Source: Gemmatimonadaceae bacterium (lineage in GTDB: Bacteria; Gemmatimonadota; Gemmatimonadetes; Gemmatimonadales; Gemmatimonadaceae). Taken from it: 64,000 bases of DNA. The stretch covers positions 1 through 64,000 of the forward strand of contig JACCWE010000124.1 in NCBI GenBank assembly GCA_013697785.1, in the 5' to 3' direction. Numbering within the stretch: position 1 is the stretch's first letter; every line of letters begins with the position of its first letter. The notes under the pieces were generated by a model that was not told the DNA's origin, made no database searches, and saw nothing but the letters and a program-made list of their open reading frames with translations. This document shows positions 1 through 6,988 of the stretch, in pieces. Position numbers and translations under genes: made by a program.

Positions 1-1
1 C

Positions 2-643
2 GGCGCCTCGGCGCGCTTCGTCATCGCGATCGCCGCGTCGACCGGCGGCCCGCGCGCGCTCGCGGAGCTCATCCCCGCGCTTTCTGCGGAGCTCGATGCC
101 TCCGTGCTCGTCGTGCAGCACATGCCACCCGGCTTCACGAAGACGCTGGCGGAGCGGCTCGATTCGCTGAGCGCGCTCGCCGTGAGCGAGGCGACGCACG
201 GCGAGACCATCGAGCCGGGACACGTCTACATCGCGCCCGGTGGACGGCACATGCGCATCCAGGGGGTCGGGCACGCGCGCGTCATCATTCTCGACGATAC
301 GCCGCCGGTGTGGGGAGTTCGCCCATCGGCAGATCCGCTCTTTCGCTCGGTGGCGGATTGCGCAGGCGCTGTGGCGATCGGCGTCGTGCTCACGGGGATG
401 GGCCGCGATGGCGCAGCGGGGCTACGCGCGATCCGCGACGCGGGCGGTGCGGGGATCGCCCAGGACCGCGAGAGCTCCATCATCTTCGGGATGCCGCAGG
501 CGGCGGCACTCGCCGGGGGGGCCAGTGTGGTGCTCCCGCTCGCCGCCATTGCGCCGATGCTCGGCACCATGGTGCGAGCGGGCGCGGATGTGACCGGAGC
601 CGGCGGGGACCTGTCCATGTACGGGGGCGGGAGCGGCCGATGA
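2..643 (+). CDS. cheB: Protein-glutamate methylesterase CheB (C-terminal part)
   Basis: Demethylates (and deamidates) glutamyl sites of chemoreceptors, giving adaptation in a chemosensory pathway. The gene enters from the left edge; the open frame begins at base 2 and only the methylesterase domain is visible (213 residues). The three catalytic elements are readable: Ser in ASTGGP near residue 14, His in QHMPPGFT near residue 40, and Asp in GMGRDGAAG. Whether an N-terminal receiver domain is present cannot be seen. The stop overlaps the next start as ATGA, so it is translationally coupled to the CheW gene. The ORF that starts at base 104 is an artefact of truncation. Family assignment is very secure. 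Confidence 0.93.
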   Translation, partial: GASARFVIAIAASTGGPRALAELIPALSAELDASVLVVQHMPPGFTKTLAERLDSLSALAVSEATHGETIEPGHVYIAPGGRHMRIQGVGHARVIILDDTPPVWGVRPSADPLFRSVADCAGAVAIGVVLTGMGRDGAAGLRAIRDAGGAGIAQDRESSIIFGMPQAAALAGGASVVLPLAAIAPMLGTMVRAGADVTGAGGDLSMYGGGSGR

Positions 644-1092
644 TCGCCAACGCAATGCTCACCGAGCTGCTCCTCCTGCGCCAGGGCGCCGAATTTTTCG
701 CGCTGGAGCTCACGGCGGCCATCGAGGCGATGGAGCCGCCCGTGCTCGCGCCGCTCCCGGACGCGCCCGCATCGCTGCTCGGAATGCTCACGGACCGCGG
801 CGCCGCGATTCCGGTATTCGCAGCGAGTCGCATCCTCGAGGTCGAAGGGCGCGGCAACGGCGACGAAGTGCTCGTGATCGTGCGTGATGGCGAGCGGCAG
901 GTCGGACTGGTTGTGGATGAAGTCGAGGACGTGATCATGGCGGATCTGACGACGATGCAGCGACCTTTGGACTCGATGCGCGGCGATGGTCTCGTGCGCG
1001 GCGTCGTGCATTCCGGCAACCGCCTCGTCGCGGTGCTGGATGCGCGAGCGGTCGTGCGCATCGGCGCGCGCGCGCTCCCGGACTGCGCATGA
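640..1092 (+). CDS. CheW-like coupling protein (first of two)
   Basis: A 150-residue single CheW/SH3-like domain protein that would couple chemoreceptors to a CheA kinase. The ATG at 640 overlaps the cheB stop. Hydrophobic beta-strand pattern and the segment GDERQ-like '[16 protein letters not shown]' followed by a late '[15 protein letters not shown]' strand are typical of CheW. A longer frame open from 310 lies across cheB and is not credible. It is followed by a second CheW of different sequence, so the two are paralogues with possibly different partners. No CheA is in the window; it is expected upstream of cheB. Role is inferred from family and context. Confidence 0.88.
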   Translation: MIANAMLTELLLLRQGAEFFALELTAAIEAMEPPVLAPLPDAPASLLGMLTDRGAAIPVFAASRILEVEGRGNGDEVLVIVRDGERQVGLVVDEVEDVIMADLTTMQRPLDSMRGDGLVRGVVHSGNRLVAVLDARAVVRIGARALPDCA

Positions 1093-1571
1093 CCATCGCC
1101 GCCGTTGCCGCGCCGCAGCAGCTCGTCACCTTCCGCCTCGCAGACGATCAGTTCGCCGTCGACATCCTCGCCGTCGAGCGCGTGCTTCGCTACAGCGCTC
1201 CCGCCGCGCTTCCGAATCTTCCGAAGTGGATCGATGGCGTGATCGAGCACAACGAGCACGTAGTCCCCGTGATCGATCTCCGCACGCGCTTCGGGCTCCC
1301 GCGCTTGCCCCCGCGTCCCGAGCATCGCATCCTCGTACTCGCCGTCGGCGACGATCTGCTCGGCGTCACCGTCGATTCCGTGCACGAGGTGATGTCCGTC
1401 GCGGCCGAGGATATCGCGGCGCCTCCAGCCCTCTTCCGCGGGTTGAACGCCGATTATCTTCGCGGACTCGTGTACGGCGAAGGCTCGCTCATCATCTTTC
1501 TCGACGTGTCGCGCGTACTGACTTCCTCCGAGCTCATCGAGCTGACCTCGACGACGGCGTCGCATGGCTGA
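1089..1571 (+). CDS. CheW-like coupling protein (second of two)
   Basis: A 160-residue CheW-domain protein: 'QLVTFRLADDQFAVDI' at the N-terminus and 'PKWIDGVIEHNEHVVPVIDL' (the classic GvinlRG.viPviDL region of CheW) are directly visible. Start ATG at 1089 overlaps the preceding stop (ATGA), and its own stop overlaps the next gene by 8 bases. It matches the canonical CheW pattern better than the first copy, so this may be the main adaptor while the other is specialised; that is inference. Acts in the cytoplasm at chemoreceptor arrays. Confidence 0.92.
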   Translation: MTIAAVAAPQQLVTFRLADDQFAVDILAVERVLRYSAPAALPNLPKWIDGVIEHNEHVVPVIDLRTRFGLPRLPPRPEHRILVLAVGDDLLGVTVDSVHEVMSVAAEDIAAPPALFRGLNADYLRGLVYGEGSLIIFLDVSRVLTSSELIELTSTTASHG

Positions 1572-2430
1572 GTCGGAGGCAGCCACCTTTCGCGCGCGCT
1601 ACGCCGCCATCGAGGCGCGTCTCGAAGCGGCGACCGCCGCCGGTGAGCGCGACGAGATCAAGGCCGAGATCATCGCGCTCTTCAAGCAGGTCGAGCTCGA
1701 GCTGACGCAGCTCGGCTCGCTGCGCGAGGACATCAAGAAGCTCGTCGAGAAGTGGAAGCAGGTGCAGCAGAGCTCCGCGCCGTCGATCGCGCCGGAGTTC
1801 GGCAGCGACCGCCCCGTGATGGTGGCGGATCATATCGGTGCGTCCACGTTCGTCGAGAAGGGATGGAGCCTCATCTCGCTCGGCGATCACGAGGGAGCGG
1901 AGCGAGCGCTCAAGCGGGCGCTCGAGCTCTCACCGAATGATCCGCAGACCGAGTCGCTCCTCGGCTGGGCGCAGATGCTTCAGGAGAAGTACGACGAGGC
2001 GCTGCTCAACTTCCAGAAAGTCCTGATGCGGCAGCCGACGAATTCGCTCGCGCGCATCAACCTCGGCTACATCTGCCTCAAAAAGCGCATCTTCGGCGAG
2101 GCGATCGAGCATCTCAGCAAGGCGATACGCCTCGACAACGACCGCAAGGCGACGTTGTACGCGCATTTCTATCTCGGACTCGTGTACGGCGAACGCGAGA
2201 TGTACGAGGATGCGCAGACGTTCTTCCGGAAGACGCTCGCGCTCGGGCCGAATCTCATCGAGGCGTACTACGAGCTCGGCCGCTCGCTCTGGTTCGATGG
2301 CAAGCGCGAGGAGGCGAAGCAAGTGTGGCGAGACGGGCTCGCGGCCAACAAGTTCAATCCATGGGGCAAGCGCTGCGGGGAGATGTTGAAGCACGTCGAA
2401 GAGGGCGGAGCTCCCGCGCGAAACGCCTAG
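1564..2430 (+). CDS. TPR-repeat protein with N-terminal helical region
   Basis: 288 residues. Residues about 1-70 are charged and helical, with heptad-like spacing (EIIALFKQVELELTQLGSLR), suggesting a coiled coil. From about residue 95 onward several tetratricopeptide motifs follow one another, for example 'GWSLISLGDHEGAERALKRA' and 'LGWAQMLQEKYDEALLNFQK'. No signal peptide or membrane segment. It is translationally coupled to the second CheW gene, so it probably serves the chemosensory complex as a scaffold, but no specific partner can be read from sequence. TPR identity is secure; function is unknown. Confidence 0.85.
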   Translation: MAESEAATFRARYAAIEARLEAATAAGERDEIKAEIIALFKQVELELTQLGSLREDIKKLVEKWKQVQQSSAPSIAPEFGSDRPVMVADHIGASTFVEKGWSLISLGDHEGAERALKRALELSPNDPQTESLLGWAQMLQEKYDEALLNFQKVLMRQPTNSLARINLGYICLKKRIFGEAIEHLSKAIRLDNDRKATLYAHFYLGLVYGEREMYEDAQTFFRKTLALGPNLIEAYYELGRSLWFDGKREEAKQVWRDGLAANKFNPWGKRCGEMLKHVEEGGAPARNA

Positions 2431-3461
2431 CGCAGCTCGCGCTCGCGACGCTCGCGCTTTCGCTCGCCCTCCTGCTCGCCGCTGCGCGAGCTCCCGCACA
2501 AAACGCCGAGACGCGATACGCCGATGCGGAGCGGCTCGATCGGGGCCGCTTCACGATCGTCGCGTTCCCCGCGGATCTCCCGCTCGCGCAAACGCTGCTC
2601 GCGGAGGCCGAGCGTAACGACTCGTTCCCCGGGCTTCCGCGGCCGCGCGAGCGTGTGCTGATCGCGATCGCGCCCGACGCACGCCGCTTCCGCGAGTGGA
2701 CCGGCGCCGGCGCGCCCGACTGGGGCGCGGCGATCGCTATCCCCGACGAGCACCGCATCGTGATGCAGGGAAGCGACGCGGGCTCCGGCGCGGGGGATCC
2801 GCGCTCCGTGCTGCGCCATGAGCTCGCGCATCTCGCACTTCACGAGCAGCTCGGCGCGCTCCCGCCGCGATGGTTCGACGAGGGGTACGCGGGCTTCGCC
2901 GCGGGCGAGTGGTCACGCGACGAGGTGCTCTCCGCCAACGTCGGACTGGTGCTGCACGGAATTCCAAAGTCGCTCGACTCGCTCGAGGACGGCTTTCACG
3001 GCGGTGCTTCGCGCGCGAGTGGCGCATACGCGCTCGCGTACCGCGCGGTGAGCGACATGTCCGCGCTCGACACCGACCGCGGGCTCGCCCTCTTCTTCGG
3101 CTATTGGAAGGCGAGCGGCTCGATGGATGTCGCGATGCGAAAGGCGTTCGGAATAACGAAAAGCGGCTTCGAGAGCGACTGGCGTGCTCGCACGATGCGG
3201 CGCTACGGAACGCTCGCGGTGATCGCGAATCTCTCGGTCATCGGCGCGCTTTTCGCATTCCTTCTGGTGCCGCTGCTCTGGACGCGTCGTCGTCGCGACA
3301 CCAGGCGCATGGTCGTTCTCCGCGCGGCCGAAGCCGAGAGCGAGAGCGCCGCACGCGCGAGCGCGCTCGAAGCGCTTCTCTCTGCTGCACTCACTTCTCG
3401 TACCCATTCACCTGAACCGTCGGCTAGTGATGGTTCTAACCACACCGACCAAAGCACGTAA
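2361..3461 (+). CDS. Secreted/membrane-anchored HEXXH metallopeptidase (peptidase MA-like)
   Basis: 366 residues from the ATG at 2361. An Arg-rich N-terminus and a long hydrophobic Ala/Leu stretch ending in AAARAPAQ look like a signal peptide with cleavage before NAETRY. The zinc site is HELAHLALHE, followed by WFDEGYAGFAAGE whose Glu is the likely third ligand, as in gluzincin 'MA-like' domains. Near the C-terminus a transmembrane helix (VIANLSVIGALFAFLLVPLL) precedes a basic, Ala-rich cytoplasmic tail. The frame extends upstream to a GTG at 2325, deeper into the TPR gene; the ATG already overlaps that gene by 70 bases. Substrate unknown. Confidence 0.8.
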   Translation: MGQALRGDVEARRRGRSSRAKRLAQLALATLALSLALLLAAARAPAQNAETRYADAERLDRGRFTIVAFPADLPLAQTLLAEAERNDSFPGLPRPRERVLIAIAPDARRFREWTGAGAPDWGAAIAIPDEHRIVMQGSDAGSGAGDPRSVLRHELAHLALHEQLGALPPRWFDEGYAGFAAGEWSRDEVLSANVGLVLHGIPKSLDSLEDGFHGGASRASGAYALAYRAVSDMSALDTDRGLALFFGYWKASGSMDVAMRKAFGITKSGFESDWRARTMRRYGTLAVIANLSVIGALFAFLLVPLLWTRRRRDTRRMVVLRAAEAESESAARASALEALLSAALTSRTHSPEPSASDGSNHTDQST

Positions 3462-3466
3462 CTTTC

Positions 3467-3495
3467 TTGACACCATGTAGCGGTCACCCTACACT
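3467..3495 (+). promoter_or_regulatory. Strong sigma70-type promoter for the small membrane gene
   Basis: TTGACA at 3467-3472, a 17-base spacer, and TACACT at 3490-3495. This is a perfect -35 with ideal spacing and a 4/6 -10. The expected start of transcription is about 3502, next to the ATG at 3503, which would give a leaderless transcript. tRNA-Val and the TPR gene downstream might also be served by it. Confidence 0.7.
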
Positions 3496-3502
3496 ACTGC
3501 GA

Positions 3503-3679
3503 ATGCCTTCTGAGGAATCCAACGTCACTTCTCGCGCGCGTCCCTACCTTTGGTGGGGACTTGCGTTGCTCGCGCTAGCCGCCGGGTACGCAGATCTGAT
3601 CCGCGGAGGCGAAACGATCGCCCCGATCCTGCTTGTGCTCGGTTATTGCGTGCTGGTGCCAATCGCCATCCTGAAGTAA
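3503..3679 (+). CDS. Small two-helix membrane protein
   Basis: 58 residues beginning MPSEESNVTSRARP. Two hydrophobic helices are visible: YLWWGLALLALAAGYADLI and the C-terminal IAPILLVLGYCVLVPIAIL, joined by a short RGGET loop. No family recognised. I prefer the ATG at 3503 over the in-frame ATG at 3467 (which would lie inside the -35 box). No Shine-Dalgarno sequence is seen, consistent with leaderless translation from the promoter just upstream. It lies alone between the peptidase gene and tRNA-Val. Bases 3680-3771 after it hold no recognisable gene or hairpin. Confidence 0.6.
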   Translation: MPSEESNVTSRARPYLWWGLALLALAAGYADLIRGGETIAPILLVLGYCVLVPIAILK

Positions 3680-3771
3680 GCTCGGCGCTCGATGTCGCCA
3701 CCAACCCGCGGCAGCAACGCCAACGCATGGCGCGCTCGTCGGCGGCCTCTCTTTGCGTTGACAGGGTTCTG

Positions 3772-3845
3772 GGGCGAATAGCTCAGTTGGTTAGAGCGCC
3801 TGCCTTACACGCAGGATGTCGGGGGTTCGAGTCCCTCTTCGCCCA
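3772..3845 (+). tRNA. tRNA-Val (anticodon TAC)
   Basis: Full cloverleaf read by eye: acceptor GGGCGAA pairs with TTCGCCC (3838-3844), D-stem GCTC/GAGC, anticodon stem CCTGC/GCAGG with loop CTTACAC (anticodon TAC, valine), variable ATGTC, T-arm GGGGG-TTCGAGT-CCCTC, discriminator A at 3845. CCA is not encoded (next bases TTGG), so it must be added by the nucleotidyltransferase. Confidence 0.97.
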
Positions 3846-3880
3846 TTGGTTTCGGCGGACCCCGGTGGTATGGGACGGGG

Positions 3881-3904
3881 TATATAGTTTACCGCATTGG
3901 AGGT
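3881..3904 (+). promoter_or_regulatory. Possible -10 element and ribosome binding site of the TPR gene
   Basis: An AT-rich patch, TATATAGTTTA, contains the -10-like TATAGT (3883-3888), flanked by GGTA/TACC, with no convincing -35. It is followed by the strong Shine-Dalgarno GGAGGT at 3899-3904, ten bases before the ATG at 3915. The RBS is secure; the promoter is tentative, and read-through from tRNA-Val is an alternative. Confidence 0.45.
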
Positions 3905-3914
3905 AAGGTCAGAG

Positions 3915-5645
3915 ATGAGAATGACTTGTCAGTCGAAGCTCCTGTTGGGTCTCATTGCCGTGTCCCTGGGCTCAACCGCTCCGGGTCACTTGCTCGCGCA
4001 GACCCGCAAGACAGAGGTGCTGCCGGACGAGACGCCGCGCGCGCTCATCGTCGCGTTCCGCTCGTCGGAGAAGGGAGCCGGGCCGTCGCTGGGCGAAAAT
4101 ATTCGCTCGAAGCTTCAGTCGGACATTCCCGTCAAGCAGCTGTACGTGATCCCGAAAGCCACCATCTGCGCCAATCTCGAGGCGTCCGGCTTCCCGTGCG
4201 ACAGCATGCCGGATGCGATTACTTCGCGCCTGCTCGCCACTTCGCTTCGCGCCGATTTCTACGTCGATGGGACCGTGACCAAGTCGGCCACCGGCTACAC
4301 GTCGAATGCCCGTCTCGTCCTCGCCCGCGACAACAGCATGGTGCAGCCGCTTCCGACTGCCACCGGCAACAAGCTCGGCGATATCGCGGCGATGATCTCG
4401 AAGTCGATACTCGATGTTCGCAAGGAGCTTCCGGACGAGCGCACGTGCGAGACCAAGCTCGGCGGCGGCGATGCCGCGGGCGCGATTACAGCCGCCAAGG
4501 CCTCGATCGTGGCGTATCCGCAGTCGTCGATCGGCCGCGTCTGTCTCGCCAACGCGTTGCTCAAGCAGGGCGCCTCCCCCGACTCCGTGATCGCAGTTGC
4601 CAAGCAGGTGACCGCGATCGATCCGCGCAGCCGTCCCGCGCTGATCATGCTCGGCGATGCCTATGCGCAGAAGAACGACTTGAATCACGCCGTCGAAGCG
4701 TGGACGAAGCTGATCGCGTCGTATCCGAAGGACGTGCAGCTCGTATCCACGGTCGTGAACAAGATCGGACAGAGCGGCCAGGCGGCCGCAGCCAAGCCGA
4801 TCATCATCGCCGCCGTCGACTCGAATCCGGGCGATCCGGATCTCGTTCACCTCAAGTATCTGATTCTGCTGGCCACGAAGGATTGCGCCGAGGCGACGGC
4901 CGCCGGTGAGCAGATGATCAAGGCAGATACGGCAGCGGCCGACACGACCTTCTTCCTGCGCCAGTCGGCGTGCTATGCGTCGGCGAACGATCCGCAGAAG
5001 TCCTCGGCGACGGCTGCGCAGGGCGTGGCGAAGTTCAAGAACAATGCGGCACTCTGGTCGCTCTACGCACAGACGCTTCGGCTCGCGGGACAGCTCCCGC
5101 AGTCGCTCGCCGCCGCGCAGACCGCAGTCAAGCTCGATCCGAAGACCGAGCATGGCTACCTCCGCATCGCTCAGGCTCAAATCGATCTCAATCAGCCCGA
5201 CAGCGCCATCGGCACACTCAAACAGGCCGTGGCCGCCGGTGAGGACAAGTCGACCGTTGGTCAATTCCTCCTCGTGCTTGGAAACAAGGCCTACAAGGAT
5301 GCGTCAGCCCAGGTGATCTCCACGTCGGACAGTCTCGCCATCCGACGCGATGCGTTTCAGAAAGCGGCCGTGATTCTCGCGACTTCCGACAGCATTTCGC
5401 CGAGTCCTGCTGCCAAGTTCGTGCTTGGCGTATCGGCGTTCAAAGTCGGTGACGCGGCGATTCGCGACAATCAGGGTAAAAAGACGTGCGAGCTCGCGAA
5501 GCTCGCTCAGAGCTCGTTCCTCACGGCGCAGATCGACATCGCGGCCGGCGGCTCGATCGATCCCAAAACGGCGCAGCAGCTGCTCGCGGCGCTCGGCCAG
5601 TACGGGCCTGCTGTGGATGGCCAAGTGAAGAAATTCTGTAAGTAG
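3915..5645 (+). CDS. Exported TPR-repeat protein
   Basis: 576 residues from the ATG at 3915, chosen because GGAGGT sits at ideal spacing; the in-frame TTG at 3897 is upstream of that RBS. Residues 1-30 form a signal peptide (MRMTCQSKLLLGLIAVSLGS, then ending LLAQ). Residues about 35-150 are an alpha/beta segment reminiscent of a TolB-N/CsgG-like domain that assembles names or values (RALIVAFRSSEKG, LRADFYVDGTVTK). The rest is TPR-like helical repeats, such as 'ALIMLGDAYAQKNDLNHAVE' and 'LWSLYAQTLRLAGQLPQSLA'. Probably periplasmic. Specific function unknown. The transcript ends at the terminator just downstream. Confidence 0.75.
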   Translation: MRMTCQSKLLLGLIAVSLGSTAPGHLLAQTRKTEVLPDETPRALIVAFRSSEKGAGPSLGENIRSKLQSDIPVKQLYVIPKATICANLEASGFPCDSMPDAITSRLLATSLRADFYVDGTVTKSATGYTSNARLVLARDNSMVQPLPTATGNKLGDIAAMISKSILDVRKELPDERTCETKLGGGDAAGAITAAKASIVAYPQSSIGRVCLANALLKQGASPDSVIAVAKQVTAIDPRSRPALIMLGDAYAQKNDLNHAVEAWTKLIASYPKDVQLVSTVVNKIGQSGQAAAAKPIIIAAVDSNPGDPDLVHLKYLILLATKDCAEATAAGEQMIKADTAAADTTFFLRQSACYASANDPQKSSATAAQGVAKFKNNAALWSLYAQTLRLAGQLPQSLAAAQTAVKLDPKTEHGYLRIAQAQIDLNQPDSAIGTLKQAVAAGEDKSTVGQFLLVLGNKAYKDASAQVISTSDSLAIRRDAFQKAAVILATSDSISPSPAAKFVLGVSAFKVGDAAIRDNQGKKTCELAKLAQSSFLTAQIDIAAGGSIDPKTAQQLLAALGQYGPAVDGQVKKFCK

Positions 5646-5668
5646 CGCTGTCGCTCCGGCGTCGAACA

Positions 5669-5704
5669 CGAAGGGCTCGCCGCTGGCGGGCCCTTCGCTG
5701 TTTT
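5669..5704 (+). terminator. Rho-independent terminator after the TPR gene
   Basis: A 13-bp stem, CGAAGGGCTCGCC (5669-5681) with GGCGGGCCCTTCG (5685-5697), has a 3-base loop GCT and one G-T wobble. It is followed by CTGTTTT (5698-5704). This is the clearest terminator in the window and separates the TPR gene from the dcw cluster. Confidence 0.9.
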
Positions 5705-5718
5705 CCGCCTCGCGAATG

Positions 5719-5753
5719 GAGCGCAAGCGCTCGCCGGATGGTAAAATCCCACC
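5719..5753 (+). promoter_or_regulatory. Candidate dcw promoter: extended -10 plus palindrome, leaderless start
   Basis: TG-G-TAAAAT at 5739-5747 is an extended -10 element. With the usual 6-7 base gap, transcription would start at or next to the rsmH ATG (5754), giving a leaderless mRNA; no Shine-Dalgarno is present. No -35 consensus is seen. In its place lies the inverted repeat GAGCGC-AA-GCGCTC (5719-5732), a possible operator. Confidence 0.55.
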
Positions 5754-6686
5754 ATGATTTCGCTCGCGCCGGACGCGTATCACATCCCCGTACTCGCCGC
5801 CGAAGTCGCGACCCTGCTCGCGGGCGCGCACTCGGTGCTCGACGGCACACTCGGCGGCGGCGGACACTCGCATCTGCTGCTCACCCAGGGTGCGAGCGTC
5901 ACGGCGATCGATCGCGACCCGCGCGCCATAGCCGAGGCGCGTGCGCAGCTCGCGGACCACGAGCGCTCCGGAAAATTTCGGCCCTTCCTCGGCAACTTCT
6001 CGGAGTTGGAGTCGATCGTCGAGCTGCGTGGAGAGCTATTCGACGGCGTCCTGCTAGACCTCGGTGTGTCGTCGCATCAGCTCGACGATCAGACGCGCGG
6101 CTTTTCCTTTCGCGAGGGTGCGCTGCTCGACATGCGAATGGGAAGCGATGCGAAGCAGAGCGCGGCGGAGCTGTTGAACGAGGCGCCGGATCAACAGCTG
6201 ATGCATCTCTTCCGTGAGTATGCCGATGAGCGCAAGGCGCCCCGGCTCGCGCGGGAAATAGTCAAGCGGCGCGCGACGGTGCCCTTTGCGACGAGCGATC
6301 ATCTCGTGAACGCGATTCGCGGCGCGCTCGGACCTCGCAGTGGGCCCGGAGACTTCGCGAGGATCTTTCAGGCGATTCGCATCGAGGTGAACGACGAGCT
6401 CGGAGCGCTCGAGCGCGCGCTCCCTGCGCTTCGCGATCGACTGACGCCGGGCGGAGCGATCGTCGTGATCGCCTATCACTCCGGCGAGGACCGCGTCGTG
6501 AAGCACGCCTTTCGCGACTGGAGCAATCCGTGCACCTGTCCTCCGCGCCAGCCGCTCTGCATCTGCGGAGCGGTCTCGCTCGGCGACAGCGTGCATCGCA
6601 AGGCGATCACCGCGAGTGAACGAGAGCTCTCGACCAATCCGCGTTCGCGCAGCGCGCGGCTTCGGGCATGGCGGCGCGCCGCGTAG
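5754..6686 (+). CDS. rsmH: 16S rRNA (cytosine1402-N4)-methyltransferase RsmH (MraW)
   Basis: Methylates N4 of C1402 in the decoding centre of 16S rRNA using S-adenosylmethionine. 310 residues, normal for the family. Visible: HIPVLAAEV at the start, the SAM-binding GTLGGGGHS, AIDRDP, the DLGVSSHQLDD motif and RGFSFREGALLDMRMG. The CxC pair near the C-terminus (CTCPPRQPLCICG) is a typical zinc-like knuckle. It opens the dcw cluster here; the usual preceding gene, mraZ, is missing. Its 3' end overlaps ftsL by 19 bases. Confidence 0.97.
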   Translation: MISLAPDAYHIPVLAAEVATLLAGAHSVLDGTLGGGGHSHLLLTQGASVTAIDRDPRAIAEARAQLADHERSGKFRPFLGNFSELESIVELRGELFDGVLLDLGVSSHQLDDQTRGFSFREGALLDMRMGSDAKQSAAELLNEAPDQQLMHLFREYADERKAPRLAREIVKRRATVPFATSDHLVNAIRGALGPRSGPGDFARIFQAIRIEVNDELGALERALPALRDRLTPGGAIVVIAYHSGEDRVVKHAFRDWSNPCTCPPRQPLCICGAVSLGDSVHRKAITASERELSTNPRSRSARLRAWRRAA

Positions 6687-6988
6687 CGTCGCGCGGGCGC
6701 GGGCGCACTTGGGTCGCACTCGCGCTCCTGGCCTTCGTACTCGTCGGCGCGGCGGTGATCTGGCGACGCGCTGAGGGCCATGCGCAGGCGAAGGCGCTGC
6801 TCGCGCTCGAGCAGCAGCGGCTTCAGCTCCAGTCCCAGCGCGCGCAGCTGCGCAGCGACATCCGCGACCTCGTGAGCAGAAGCTCGCTCGCCGCCGTCGT
6901 GGAGAAACGTCTCGACATGCACGTGCCGAACGACACGCAGCTCGTGATCCTCACGCGTCCGCGCGTGGCGGCGGCGAGCGCGCCATGA
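6668..6988 (+). CDS. ftsL: Cell division protein FtsL-like
   Basis: 106 residues: a short basic N-terminus, one transmembrane helix (VALALLAFVLVGAAVIW), then a Gln/Leu-rich coiled coil (LALEQQRLQLQSQRAQLRSD) and a short periplasmic end containing 'EKRLDMHVPNDTQLVIL'. FtsL sequences diverge strongly, so the call rests on topology, size and position between rsmH and ftsI. FtsL works with FtsB/FtsQ to activate septal FtsWI. It overlaps rsmH upstream and ftsI downstream (ATGA). Confidence 0.82.
   Translation: MAARRVASRGRGRTWVALALLAFVLVGAAVIWRRAEGHAQAKALLALEQQRLQLQSQRAQLRSDIRDLVSRSSLAAVVEKRLDMHVPNDTQLVILTRPRVAAASAP

Noticed and set aside
3758-3763. TTGACA just before tRNA-Val as its -35 box
   Set aside because: Only eight bases precede the mature tRNA, so a -10 at normal spacing would fall inside the tRNA itself; coincidental match.
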